Part shown: positions 9,017 to 17,546 of the stretch, one piece after another | How positions within the stretch are numbered: position 1 is the first letter of the stretch | Layout: every line of letters starts with the position of its first letter | NCBI GenBank assembly: GCA_036381015.1 | Contig: DASVDR010000045.1 | Span: 83,933 to 147,932, forward strand | DNA length: 64,000 bases | DNA from: Gammaproteobacteria bacterium | GTDB lineage: Bacteria; Pseudomonadota; Gammaproteobacteria; Steroidobacterales; Rariloculaceae | Direction of reading: 5' to 3' | Translations under genes and position numbers: made by a program | The notes under the pieces: generated by a model | Database searches by the model: none | What the model saw: the letters and a program-made list of their open reading frames with translations, nothing else | Told to the model about the DNA's origin: nothing

Positions 9017-10129
9017 CTAACGGTGTTCTTCGACCGGCCGGAGATCGCGATCGAGCCGCACGACGACGCCGCCGAGCCGGGCGATGCCTCTGTAGCGTGC
9101 GTCGCTGATGGTCACCGTGTAGCCCGAGTCGTCCGCTTCGATCTCGAAGAACGGAAAGCGCGACCACGTGAGGTAGCGGCGCGCGGGAAGCGCTGCGGCC
9201 GCGGCCTCCGCTACCGGGCCGCGGCGGTTTTTCGGTATCGGCTGCGCGTCCGGCCGAAACCGCGGCGACTCGAGCCAGTGCCAGCGGCCCGTGTAGTAGG
9301 CGTCCGGCGTTTCGGCGACCACGCTGCCGGCGAAAGGATCGGCCGGATTCGGCCCGATCATCACGCTTTCCACCGCATCGATGCCGCGGGCGGCGAGGGC
9401 CGCACGAACCTCGGCGCGGGCCGGGACGTTCGCGGCGACTTGCACGGCCATGTAGGCGGCGACGAGGGCGAGCGCGGCCCGGGCGCCGCGCTCGATGCGT
9501 CGCGGGTGCGTGTCGCCCGCGATCCCCGCGGCCCGGGCCGCGACGAAGGCAGTGAGCCCCGCCGTCCAGACGATCGGCGAAGCGAGCGGGATCTCCGCCG
9601 TGAACACCAGCACGGAGGCGAGGGCCCAGAGCACCGCCCACGCGCCGAGCGCCGCCGGCCGGCGCGAGTGCGCGAGAAACAGCACGCCGCCGAGCGCGAG
9701 CCAGACCCACGGGTCGATGATGAAGAGCGCGTCGCCGTAGAACCAGCGGCCGTCGAACGGCATCAGCCAACGCAAGCCGTAGTTGTTCAGCCAATCGAGC
9801 GTCGGATGCGTCAGCACGGCAAGCGCCGCGAGCCCGAGCAGCGGCCCCGCGCGCGCCGGCGCGGCCTCCGGGCGTCTTCGGCGGACGATACGCTCCCAAA
9901 GCAACAGGAGGCCGGTCACGACGAGCGGCAGGACGGCCACCGCGAGGAGACCGTGCGTCCACCCGCGCCGGAAGGCGAGCGATGCGTAGTCGCCGGCGAA
10001 CATCGTGACCACGTCGATATCCGGCGCGTTCGCGCCGATCACGAGGGCCGCGGAAGCGAGCGGTGTCGTGCGTCTCAAGCCCGCCGCGGCGAGCGCCGCG
10101 CCGGTAAAGGTATGCGCGATCGGGTCCAC
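9017..10129 (-). CDS. Membrane-bound metal-dependent hydrolase, YdjM/DUF457 family
   Basis: A 370-aa protein. The N-terminus MDPIAHTFTGAALAAAGLRR, the GANAPDID segment, the RGWTHGLLA motif and the THPTLDWLNNYGLRW motif place it in the LexA-regulated YdjM-like membrane hydrolase family, whose conserved His/Asp residues are thought to bind metal. Residues about 60-230 carry five or six hydrophobic segments. The C-terminal 140 residues form a soluble domain outside the classic family core. It lies 56 bases after the dynamin-like GTPase on the same strand and may be the last gene of that operon. No physiological substrate is established. Confidence 0.85.
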   Translation of the reverse strand: MDPIAHTFTGAALAAAGLRRTTPLASAALVIGANAPDIDVVTMFAGDYASLAFRRGWTHGLLAVAVLPLVVTGLLLLWERIVRRRRPEAAPARAGPLLGLAALAVLTHPTLDWLNNYGLRWLMPFDGRWFYGDALFIIDPWVWLALGGVLFLAHSRRPAALGAWAVLWALASVLVFTAEIPLASPIVWTAGLTAFVAARAAGIAGDTHPRRIERGARAALALVAAYMAVQVAANVPARAEVRAALAARGIDAVESVMIGPNPADPFAGSVVAETPDAYYTGRWHWLESPRFRPDAQPIPKNRRGPVAEAAAAALPARRYLTWSRFPFFEIEADDSGYTVTISDARYRGIARLGGVVVRLDRDLRPVEEHR

Positions 10130-10185
10130 GGCGGCGCGGCGAAGCTACGCGGCGCGGCGGAGGCGGCGACGCCCGTCCGGATGCG

Positions 10186-11658
10186 TTACGCGGCCCGGTC
10201 CTTGGTCAGCTCGGTGCCGCCCGACGGGTTCGTGTAGCGGTCGTTGAGCCGCTGGACCGCCGCGTGCGCCTCGGCCAGGATTCGGTCGAGCCGCTTGCGT
10301 GTGCCGGCCGTCCAGCCGACCGGGCGCTCCACGAAGAACGGCCGCCATGCGCGCACGTTCCGGAGGAACGCATTCGCGACCCGCGGCCCGTCCTCGCCGA
10401 GCGAGGCATCCCGTTCGATCCGCTTGACGACCGCTCGCGACGCCCAGCGGCGCGCCGAGCGGTGCACGAGGACGACGACGGCGACGGCCGCGATCACGAC
10501 GATCGCCCAGAACAGGAGCGGCGATTGACGGGCGAAGTCGAGCCACGGCGGTGCGAAGGTCAGGCCGTTCCACCAGCCGAGCGCGATGCTCCCGCCCACC
10601 AGGACGAGCGCCACGACGCCGAGCAGGACGAGGTCGGTGCGCACCACGCGCCGTTTCCACAACCGGTTGGCTTCGCGAATCCGCGGTACGAGCTCGTCGC
10701 GGATCCTGACGGCCGTCTTCTCGAGCATGCCGGTGACGCGGTAGGCGCGATCGACGTCGAGCCGGTAGATGCGCTCGAGGATCTCGCGCATGTCCTCGTT
10801 GCGCTTTTTCTCAAAGCGCTCGCGCAGGCGCTCGTCCAGGATCGGCGCGGCGCTGGACGGGTCGTAGATGCGGAAGAAGCGCCCCGCCGTAAGCCCCTTC
10901 TGCGCGAGCGCGCGCTGCCACGCGGCGAAGACTTCCTCCGGGTTGTCCTCGCGCGCGGCATTGTCGATCTGGTTCAGGATGTACAGGAACTTGTTGAAGT
11001 CCGGACGCCGCAGCGTGCCGGTGACGAGATACTCGAGCGTGTCGCGCATCGCGCCGGGCTCGGGGTGGCGCGCATCGAAGAACACGAGCACGAGATCCGA
11101 GAGGTCGATGATGTAGTTCGTGATGCGCAGCGTCTCGGTGCGCTGCGCATCGGCGTCGAAGCCCGGCGAATCGATCAGGATGCGGCCGCGCACCTGCTCG
11201 CTGTCGCACGTCTTCAGCTGCAGATAGGAATCGAGCCGGTTGCCTTCACCGCGCGTGACCTCGTCGATCTCGCGGCTGATGTTGTAGAACGGGAAGCGCG
11301 GGTCGCTGTCGAGCGCGAGGGCGGGCAGCACTTGCGGCGCGCCCTCGCGGCCGTAGCAGATCACGGTGAACTTGTCGTCGACGGCCTGGTTGCCGGTCGG
11401 CTGCAAGGGCTGGCCGAGGAAGTGATTGATGAACGTGGACTTCCCCGACGAGAACGTGCCGAGCACGGAGATCAGCGGCCACCAAGTGACCTGCGTCGCA
11501 TACGACTCGTTCGGTTCCAGCAGGCCGAGCCGGTGACCGACGACGTCGAGGCTGCGGAAGCTGCGGACGACGTCGAGCAGGTCCGGGTTCTCTCGTTCGA
11601 GGTGAGCCACCAACTTGTCGAGGTGCTCCTTGAGGTTGGCTCGCGTCGTGTCCGGCAT
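10186..11658 (-). CDS. Dynamin-like membrane-associated GTPase
   Basis: A 490-aa GTPase. The P-loop GTFSSGKST lies near residue 70, switch region and TPTGNQAVDDKFT follow, the Walker B-like DSPGF is near 165, and NQID near 240 stands in for the NKxD base-recognition motif. The C-terminal third has two hydrophobic helices (about 345-365 and 380-400) followed by basic residues, which would anchor it in the inner membrane. The architecture resembles bacterial dynamin/EHD-like proteins that remodel membranes. It lies 86 bases downstream of the DUF3482/DUF2868 GTPase pair, suggesting a shared membrane-maintenance role. Confidence 0.85.
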   Translation of the reverse strand: MPDTTRANLKEHLDKLVAHLERENPDLLDVVRSFRSLDVVGHRLGLLEPNESYATQVTWWPLISVLGTFSSGKSTFINHFLGQPLQPTGNQAVDDKFTVICYGREGAPQVLPALALDSDPRFPFYNISREIDEVTRGEGNRLDSYLQLKTCDSEQVRGRILIDSPGFDADAQRTETLRITNYIIDLSDLVLVFFDARHPEPGAMRDTLEYLVTGTLRRPDFNKFLYILNQIDNAAREDNPEEVFAAWQRALAQKGLTAGRFFRIYDPSSAAPILDERLRERFEKKRNEDMREILERIYRLDVDRAYRVTGMLEKTAVRIRDELVPRIREANRLWKRRVVRTDLVLLGVVALVLVGGSIALGWWNGLTFAPPWLDFARQSPLLFWAIVVIAAVAVVVLVHRSARRWASRAVVKRIERDASLGEDGPRVANAFLRNVRAWRPFFVERPVGWTAGTRKRLDRILAEAHAAVQRLNDRYTNPSGGTELTKDRAA

Positions 11659-11744
11659 TTGACCTCCATTCGAGACGGCGCGAACGGGCAGTCCCGTCGC
11701 ATCCGATCAGTATACAGAAGCGGCGGCTTCCGGCCGGCCGCGGG

Positions 11745-13130
11745 TCAGGGCGTTTCGATCAGCGCCGCGATCTCGTCCTCCAGCCGTGCTCGGTCGGCGG
11801 CGTTCAGCCCGCGCTCGGCCCGGGCGCGGCGGAACAGCGTCTCGAGCCGGCGCCGCCGGCCGGCGTCGATGGAATCCGCCAGGTGAGCGCCGGTTGCGGC
11901 GTCCACGACCAGCTCTTCCCGGCGGGCGTGATTGCGCTCGGCGACGAGGCGGACGTGCAGCAACGCGCGGCCGAGGATCACCCACGGCAGATTCGGATCG
12001 GCGATCGGGCCGACGCGCAGCTCGAAGCCGCCGAGCGGCTGACCGAGGATCTCGACCTTCGCGAGACGGTCGGCGCCGGCGAGGGCGCCGAACGCGCCGA
12101 TCGCCGCGCCGATGCCGGCGCCGAGCAGGAGCGACGCGCCGCCGAGCGCGACGTCGACGAGCCCGCCGGCGACTGCGCCGGACGCCGCGCCCGTCACCGC
12201 GAGCTGCGTCCCCGACAGGCCGAACACGCTGAAGCTTCGCGCGGAGAACACGTCCTCGGCGAGAAAGGACTCGGCCGACTCGCGCGCCTTCAGCCCGTCG
12301 TGGAGGTAGATCTCCTGCACGGTCTTGCGGGCGGCGGCCTCCCGCTCGCGGATGCGCTCGCGCAGCTTGGCGCGCGCGCGCTTCTCGGCTTCCGGATCGT
12401 TCTGCCGGTCGCGCACGGGAACCGTCACGGTCGCCGTCGACACGTCGACGATCAGAGTCGCGATCTCGCTTGCCGCGCGCCGCTTGCGGCGTTCGCGCTC
12501 GGCGACGAGCGCGTCGGCGGCACGATTGAGCTGCTGCGCCGCCGTCTCGTCGATCGCACCGAAAGCCCGCAGCAGCTCGATGCGCTTCGAGAAGTCGGCG
12601 CGCATCGCATCGAAGACGCGCACGAGCGAGAAGTACTGCGACAGCGCCGCACGCCATTCCTCGACGTGGTCGCCTGTCGCGATCAAATTGATCAGGGCCA
12701 TGCGCGGCCGGCCGGTCCAGCGCAGAATCTCCATCTCCGCCTCGTATTGCCGGCCGTAAGGCCGGCTGCCGTCGACGACGTAGAGAATGCCGGCGCCGTC
12801 GAGGATCGGCTTGAGCAGCTCCCGCTCGTCGCGAAAGCGGGGATCGTCCGCATGCGCGGCGACGAACTCGCGCACCACTTCGGCGCGCGCCTCGGCCCCC
12901 CGGTCGTGGCTCTGCAGCCAGCCGAGAACCTCGCGGGCGCGTTGAAAGCCCGGCGTGTCGACGAGCTCGTACAACGTCTCGCCGTCGAGTCGCATCGGAT
13001 AGGCGCGGGCCCGCGTCGTCGTGCCGGGGACGGGCGAGATCGCGACGTCGTCGTCCTCCGCGAGCGTCGCGACGATGCTGCTCTTGCCCTTGTTCGGGTG
13101 GCCGACGATCGCGAAGCGCGGATGGCTCAT
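11745..13130 (-). CDS. DUF3482 GTPase (Era/EngA-like G domain)
   Basis: A 461-aa GTP-binding protein. The G1 P-loop GHPNKGKSS starts at residue 9, G2/G3 are seen as GTTTRARAYPM and DTPGFQRAR, and an NLIATGDH segment takes the G4 position. The C-terminal DUF3482 part has Gly/Ala-rich helices around 300-350 that could insert into the membrane. Its ATG overlaps the stop of the upstream DUF2868 gene by 4 bases (ATGA), showing translational coupling. These two families are almost always paired and presumably act as a complex at the inner membrane; the cellular process is unknown. The same frame stays open to 14435 on the opposite phase of the DUF2868 gene, but that extension is spurious. Confidence 0.9.
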   Translation of the reverse strand: MSHPRFAIVGHPNKGKSSIVATLAEDDDVAISPVPGTTTRARAYPMRLDGETLYELVDTPGFQRAREVLGWLQSHDRGAEARAEVVREFVAAHADDPRFRDERELLKPILDGAGILYVVDGSRPYGRQYEAEMEILRWTGRPRMALINLIATGDHVEEWRAALSQYFSLVRVFDAMRADFSKRIELLRAFGAIDETAAQQLNRAADALVAERERRKRRAASEIATLIVDVSTATVTVPVRDRQNDPEAEKRARAKLRERIREREAAARKTVQEIYLHDGLKARESAESFLAEDVFSARSFSVFGLSGTQLAVTGAASGAVAGGLVDVALGGASLLLGAGIGAAIGAFGALAGADRLAKVEILGQPLGGFELRVGPIADPNLPWVILGRALLHVRLVAERNHARREELVVDAATGAHLADSIDAGRRRRLETLFRRARAERGLNAADRARLEDEIAALIETP

Positions 13131-14620
13131 GCGGCGCCCGTCTCGAGGTAGACGTAAGGATCGCGGAGGCGGCCGATCGCCTGCGACCAGGTTTCCCGCT
13201 CCACGTCGCTGACGGCCTGCTCGGCCTCGGCGACCGGCGTGACGACGATCGACGCCGAGTCGCCGGCATGCCCGCGCAGGGCGGCGAGAAAATCCAGGAA
13301 CTCGAGCAACGGCGGCTCCCATGCGGGCGTGAAGACGACGAGCGTCCCGGCGCCCGCCGCCGCGATCTTCGTGACGGCTTCGCGGTCCGCGCCGAGCTCC
13401 GGGCCGACGCCGGCCTCGACGACGGTCGTCAGCTCGAGACCGAGTCGCCGGCGGGCGTAGGCGCGGGCCGCGTCGGGCGCGAGGGCGCCGCTCCAGATCA
13501 CGGCGCGCGCGCGGCCTCCGAGGCCGCCGGGCGGGGCCGCGTGGGCCGAACCCCCGCCAGCGCGCGCCTCGTCGTGCGCTTCGGCGACAGTCTCGATCTC
13601 CGGGGCGCCCATCCGATCGAGCAACGCCGTGACGCGCGGATCCTCGAGCAGCAGCGCACGCGTCGCGGCCCGCAGGCGCCACGCGGCGATCCCGAGCAGC
13701 ACGAGCCGCGGCGCGAGACCGTACACTGCGATCGCAAGAATCGTGAACGACCACCAGCCGGCGAGCGCGCGCGAAGCGCCGACGCCGAAGTCCTCGGCGC
13801 CTTCGAGCCGGAAGAACTGCGAGCGCTCGATCAGCGCGAGATCCGGGACGGCTCGAGGAACGACGGTGTGCCAAGGCCAGGCGATCGTGTCGACGATGCG
13901 GGCGACGGTGGCCGGATCCGCGGCGAGCGTCGTGCTCCACCCGAAAGCGAGATCGGTGAACGTGATCAGCATCGCGCCGGCCGCGAGCGCCGCGAGATTG
14001 AACGTGACCGACGCGACTTGCGACCAGCAGATGACCTGCCATTTCGCGAAGCGTCCGGCCGCCGTGGCCCGCCCGGCCTCGACGCCGAACAGCTTCGAGA
14101 ACTCGCCCGGGTCGCGCGCGAGCCGCCGGAACAGCGAGGCGGCGACGGCGCCTGGATTGACGGTGCGGAGGAGATCCTGCAGCGGGCGCAGGCCCGGCAG
14201 CCGCGGCGGCATCATCAGCAGCGTCAGCGCGACGAGCACGAGCTGCGGTGCGACGAGGAGGGCGAGCAGCCGCACGACGTTCACCGGGTACGTGCCGTCG
14301 TAGCGAAAGGCGGCGAGCGCCACCGCCACACCCCCGACGGCGCCCGCCGCGATCATCACGACCGTTACGAGCGCGCGGATGCCCGAGAGGCGCGTGGCCG
14401 CGGCCGACCGTCTTCCGTCGACCCGGCGCCACCACGCCCGCACCTGAGCGACGCAGTCCCCGGGCGGCAGCTCGCGAGCGATGGCCCGATCACGCCGCGC
14501 GCGCTCGACGAACGGTTTCGCTCCGTCGGCCTCGAGCCATAGCGGCACGTCGACCGCGTCGTCGAACAGCGTGGTGAGGGCCTCGTGCGGCCCCTCTCGG
14601 AAATCCTGCGTCGACGTCAT
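13127..14620 (-). CDS. DUF2868 membrane protein, partner of DUF3482 GTPase
   Basis: A 497-aa integral membrane protein. Membrane helices are visible near residues 82-108 (VTVVMIAAGAVGGVAVALA), 125-145, 180-215 and 275-300, followed by a cytoplasmic C-terminal domain with an Ala/Gly-rich regulatory look. The segment LPGLRPLQDLLRTVNPGAV followed by a GEFSKLFG-type stretch is characteristic of DUF2868. It is the first gene of a run 14620 to 9017 that continues with DUF3482, the dynamin-like GTPase and the YdjM-like hydrolase. The function of the family is not known. Confidence 0.88.
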   Translation of the reverse strand: MTSTQDFREGPHEALTTLFDDAVDVPLWLEADGAKPFVERARRDRAIARELPPGDCVAQVRAWWRRVDGRRSAAATRLSGIRALVTVVMIAAGAVGGVAVALAAFRYDGTYPVNVVRLLALLVAPQLVLVALTLLMMPPRLPGLRPLQDLLRTVNPGAVAASLFRRLARDPGEFSKLFGVEAGRATAAGRFAKWQVICWSQVASVTFNLAALAAGAMLITFTDLAFGWSTTLAADPATVARIVDTIAWPWHTVVPRAVPDLALIERSQFFRLEGAEDFGVGASRALAGWWSFTILAIAVYGLAPRLVLLGIAAWRLRAATRALLLEDPRVTALLDRMGAPEIETVAEAHDEARAGGGSAHAAPPGGLGGRARAVIWSGALAPDAARAYARRRLGLELTTVVEAGVGPELGADREAVTKIAAAGAGTLVVFTPAWEPPLLEFLDFLAALRGHAGDSASIVVTPVAEAEQAVSDVERETWSQAIGRLRDPYVYLETGAA

Positions 14621-14675
14621 CGGCGTTCAGGGACGGCCTTGATCGTCACGCAGCACGGGGGCGGCAGGCTCCAAA

Positions 14676-14706
14676 CGAAAACGGGGCGGCGCGACGCGCC
14701 GCCCCG
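14676..14706 (-). terminator. Rho-independent terminator of the secreted-protein gene
   Basis: A perfect 11-bp GC stem (CGGGGCGGCGC / GCGCCGCCCCG) with a 3-base loop at 14682-14706, followed on the minus strand by TTTTCGTTT. It lies about 30 bases beyond the stop of the 14738-15562 gene. Confidence 0.75.
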
Positions 14707-14737
14707 AGGATTGTGAAGAAGCGAGCCGAGGCGCTAT

Positions 14738-15562
14738 CTATTCCGTCTCCCAGACGCTCCGCCAAACTTCGTTCGTGTCGGGCCGCTGGAAAAACGGCAT
14801 TCCGAGATCGTCCTTGAGCTCGACCAGGAACTGATTGTTCTCCTGGCAGATGTACTCGGCGAGCTCCGCGCCTTCCGACCATTCGATGTCCCACGCGATC
14901 GTCCACGGCTCGCTGTACGCGCCGGGGTCGATCAGCGTCGTCTCGTAGTGGAGCGTGTCGCGATTCGGCCGGCTGATCCGCTCGATCGTGCGCAGCTCGT
15001 CGGTGTGCACGTAGCCGCCGAAGTTCAACCAGGTCTTCTCGTTGTACCCCACGGTCTCGACGACGAGCGTGTCGCCTTCCCAGTGGCCGACCGAGTAACC
15101 GAAGTACGTCGGCGTGATCTCGTCCGGGTTCGGGAGCGGGCGGCCGTCCATATGGATCTCACGCCAGACGTGCGCGCCGCCTTCGAAGATCACGACGATG
15201 CGGTCGTCCTGCTGCAGGAATTCCGCCGGATACGGCGTGCCGAGCGCCCGCGGGCCGCCCGGCGGAAGGCAGAAGCCTTCCGGATCGTAGGCGACGTTGT
15301 TCGCTTTGTGATACTCGAATATCGCCTTCGTCCACGGCAAGAACGGGATGTCGTCGCGGCCGACCAGCTGCTTGCCGAAGTCCGTGATCCAGGGGAGGTC
15401 CCAGATGCCGTCGCCGCCGAGGTCGACGGTGCCGTCGGGGAGCCGCGGCGTCGGAGCCGCCTTCTCGGCCGGCTTCGCAGCGTCGGTCTGCGCCATTACC
15501 GCGCTCGACGCGAGCGTCGCAGCCGCGATCGCGGCTGCGGCGAGAGTCTGTCGTCTATCCAC
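14738..15562 (-). CDS. Secreted protein of unknown function, DUF6152-associated
   Basis: A 274-aa exported protein with a Sec signal peptide cleaved after about residue 25 (AVMAQ-TDA). The mature part has many aromatic and acidic residues and the recognisable segments PEGFCLPPGGPR, IHMDGRPLPNPDEI and GHWEGDTLVVETVGYNE. The last is typical of a family of periplasmic proteins common in Steroidobacter-like gammaproteobacteria and Acidobacteria. These genes regularly sit next to DUF6152 genes, as here (49 bases downstream of one). No catalytic signature is evident; beta-rich folding is suggested by alternating hydrophobic strands. Confidence 0.75.
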   Translation of the reverse strand: MDRRQTLAAAAIAAATLASSAVMAQTDAAKPAEKAAPTPRLPDGTVDLGGDGIWDLPWITDFGKQLVGRDDIPFLPWTKAIFEYHKANNVAYDPEGFCLPPGGPRALGTPYPAEFLQQDDRIVVIFEGGAHVWREIHMDGRPLPNPDEITPTYFGYSVGHWEGDTLVVETVGYNEKTWLNFGGYVHTDELRTIERISRPNRDTLHYETTLIDPGAYSEPWTIAWDIEWSEGAELAEYICQENNQFLVELKDDLGMPFFQRPDTNEVWRSVWETE

Positions 15563-15610
15563 TGTCGTGAATCCTCCGTACCTTCAGCCGCAGAGCCGGA
15601 CCGGCGCCGC

Positions 15611-16003
15611 TCAACTGTTATCGGCCTGACCGTTGAAGAGCCGCTTGCCGTTGGCGAGGACCACCGACCTGGCATTGCCCTTCAGGCTTCCGTCGCGCGC
15701 TTGCGACCCCGTGACGGTGACGACGTCCCCGACCTTCAGCGAGTTGCGGGTCCAGCCGCGCCGCGCGAGACCGTTCGGGCTGCCGAGCTCGAGCGCCCAG
15801 TTCTCGAACTTGCCGTCCTCGGTTTCGACGTCGATGTAGAAGTACGTATGCGGATTCATCCACTCGACCTTCGTGACGACGCCGGTCAGCTCGATCGGCT
15901 TGTTGGCGTCGAACTCCGCCGCGAACGAGTGATGCGCCGCCGCGGGAACCGCCACGGCAGTGGCGCCGAGCGCCGCCAACAACAGTGCAAGCTTGGTTCT
16001 CAT
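15611..16003 (-). CDS. DUF6152 periplasmic protein
   Basis: A 130-aa exported protein: signal peptide MRTKLALLLAALGATAVAVP ending before AAAHHSFAAEFD. The core has VEWMNPHTYFYIDVE, WALELGSPNGLARRGW and GDVVTVTGSQARDG, which identify DUF6152, a small OB-like beta-barrel domain. ATG 16003 is chosen for GGAGAG 8 bases upstream; the frame opens 14 codons earlier. Together with the downstream secreted protein it probably forms a two-gene operon. Ligand unknown. Confidence 0.82.
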   Translation of the reverse strand: MRTKLALLLAALGATAVAVPAAAHHSFAAEFDANKPIELTGVVTKVEWMNPHTYFYIDVETEDGKFENWALELGSPNGLARRGWTRNSLKVGDVVTVTGSQARDGSLKGNARSVVLANGKRLFNGQADNS

Positions 16004-16160
16004 CGATCGCACTCTCCATGCTGAGGGCGGCCACCCGGTGGACATCGCCCTTCATTACCCCCAGAAATCATACCGTTAAAGTCTAACAGCGCCGCGGCCT
16101 TCGTGACATACCGCCGTACGTCGGCGGGGGCCGGCGCCCCCCGGGGCCGCCGACACGCGC

Positions 16161-16565
16161 TCAATTCATGATCAGGGCGAAACGACCGGTCTCGTCGCCG
16201 AGCCGATACGTGCCGACATAGCGGCGGTTCGTCCACGAGCCGAGGTTCTCGAGCTTGCCGGTGGCGACCCACGTTTCCGTGCCGCCGTCCTCGGTCGGCA
16301 TCTGCGCCTCGAGGGTCATCGTCCACGTCGAGTAGTCGATCTCGGCGCTGTCGATCGGCACGCCGTTGCGCCCGGGATTGATCGTCCCGACGATCTCTCG
16401 GTTCTCCCAGTCGAGCACGAGCAGCATGCGCTTGCCCTCGGCTTCGCTCGGCCCCCAGTATCCGATCCACGAGCCCTTCGCCGGATGGCCCGTCTGCGCG
16501 AGCGCGGGCAACGTCGCCGCAAGGGCCCCGGCGACCACAAAGGCGCGAAAACTTCCGACTTTCAT
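16161..16565 (-). CDS. Small secreted protein, function unknown
   Basis: A 134-aa exported protein with a Sec signal peptide of about 23 residues (MKVGSFRAFVVAGALAATLP, then ALAQ). The mature part is short, Trp-rich and apparently beta-structured (GSWIGYWGPSE, WENREIVGTINPGRNGVPID, NRRYVGTYRLGDETGRFALI), resembling lipocalin-like or avidin-like barrels only in general character. The start at 16565 has a very strong GGAGGAG 5 bases upstream, which excludes the longer frame to 16736. It shares direction and export route with the two following secreted-protein genes. Confidence 0.75.
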   Translation of the reverse strand: MKVGSFRAFVVAGALAATLPALAQTGHPAKGSWIGYWGPSEAEGKRMLLVLDWENREIVGTINPGRNGVPIDSAEIDYSTWTMTLEAQMPTEDGGTETWVATGKLENLGSWTNRRYVGTYRLGDETGRFALIMN

Positions 16566-16726
16566 TCGACTCCTCCGTTGGAAGATGGCAAAGCGTAACC
16601 GCGAGAATCGGAGAAGGCTAGACACGGGGCCGTTCACGATCGTCAAATCGAAATGGGGTAGACGCCTCGAAACCCGTCCGCGCGCCCGTCGGGCCGGGCA
16701 GCGGGAGCATTCTCCGGTGCCGACCG

Positions 16727-16742
16727 TGGCACGCATCTTGCC
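16727..16742 (+). promoter_or_regulatory. Sigma-54 promoter of the CBS-domain gene
   Basis: TGGCACG-catc-TTGCC, a textbook RpoN -24/-12 element. Predicted transcription start is near 16753, about 50 bases before the ATG at 16802. Confidence 0.8.
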
Positions 16743-16801
16743 GCCCTTCGCCCCGTCCCCGGAGCGCGAGCACGGGCTCTCGCGGGGAGAGGAGGAGCGC
16801 G

Positions 16802-17332
16802 ATGCGAGTGGAGCAACTGATGTCGAAGCAGGTGTACTGGTGCCGCCCCGAGGATTCGCTCGACCGCGCGGCGCAGCTGATGTGGGATCACGATATCGGC
16901 GCTCTGCCGGTCGGAACGGGCGACGGCGTCGTGCGCGCGATCGGCATGATCACCGATCGAGACATTTGCATGTCGGCCTTGTTCCGCGGCCGGCCGCTGC
17001 ACGAGATCCGCGTGTCGGAAGCGATGACGCGCGATCTGCGCGTGTGCCGGCCCGAGGATGCGGCGACCGAAGCCGAGCGCACGATGCGGAGCGCGCAGGT
17101 GCGCCGGCTCCCGGTCGTGTCCGACGGCGGCGAGCTGATCGGCATGATCTCGCTCGCGGACATCGCCCGCGAAGCCTCCCGGGAGACGAGCGCGCAGCCG
17201 CGCTCGCGCGCGGCACCTGACGTGACCGAAAGCGAGGTCGGGGACACGTTGGCGGCCATCGTCGACCCGAGCCGCCGTACCCTCGGGGAGTCGAGCAGCG
17301 TCTCGGGCCCCTCCGCCTCGCCGAGCCTCTGA
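16802..17332 (+). CDS. CBS-pair domain protein
   Basis: A 176-aa cytoplasmic protein made of two CBS motifs (residues about 1-60 and 70-128) and a disordered Ser/Arg-rich tail of some 45 residues. Motif features are VEQLMSKQVYWCRPEDSLD, GMITDRDICM, AMTRDLRVCRPEDAATEAER and GMISLADIARE. CBS pairs sense adenosine nucleotides or S-adenosylmethionine and here have no attached effector domain, so the protein may act as an energy-status partner of another protein. The ribosome-binding site GAGGAGG is 6-7 bases before the ATG. A perfect sigma-54 promoter precedes it, placing it in the RpoN group of this window. Confidence 0.88.
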   Translation: MRVEQLMSKQVYWCRPEDSLDRAAQLMWDHDIGALPVGTGDGVVRAIGMITDRDICMSALFRGRPLHEIRVSEAMTRDLRVCRPEDAATEAERTMRSAQVRRLPVVSDGGELIGMISLADIAREASRETSAQPRSRAAPDVTESEVGDTLAAIVDPSRRTLGESSSVSGPSASPSL

Positions 17333-17340
17333 CTACGCAG

Positions 17341-17367
17341 CCTGCGGCGCCGACCGGGCGCCGCAGG
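17341..17367. terminator. GC hairpin after the CBS gene
   Basis: Perfect 11-bp stem CCTGCGGCGCC / GGCGCCGCAGG around a 5-base loop, 8 bases after the CBS stop codon. It lacks a T tract, so it may slow or end transcription but is not a classical intrinsic terminator. Confidence 0.45.
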
Positions 17368-17546
17368 CCGTCGCCGCGCGCTCCGGTGGCGTCGCGCGCA
17401 CTCCCGACGCCGTTGCGACGCCTTCCGGAGACTGTCGCCGCGCGTTCCGGAGGCCGCGTCGCCGTGCGAACGGCGGCGCGTGCCGCATCCGGCCGTCCCC
17501 GATCCCCGCATAATGGGCCGACGTTCACGCCGAGGCCGACTCGCCC

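Noticed and set aside
5794-10237. Very long plus-strand frames (5794-7470 and 7493-10237)
   Set aside because: They overlap well-supported genes in other frames, have Arg/Ala/Asp-rich low-complexity translations and no recognisable domain.
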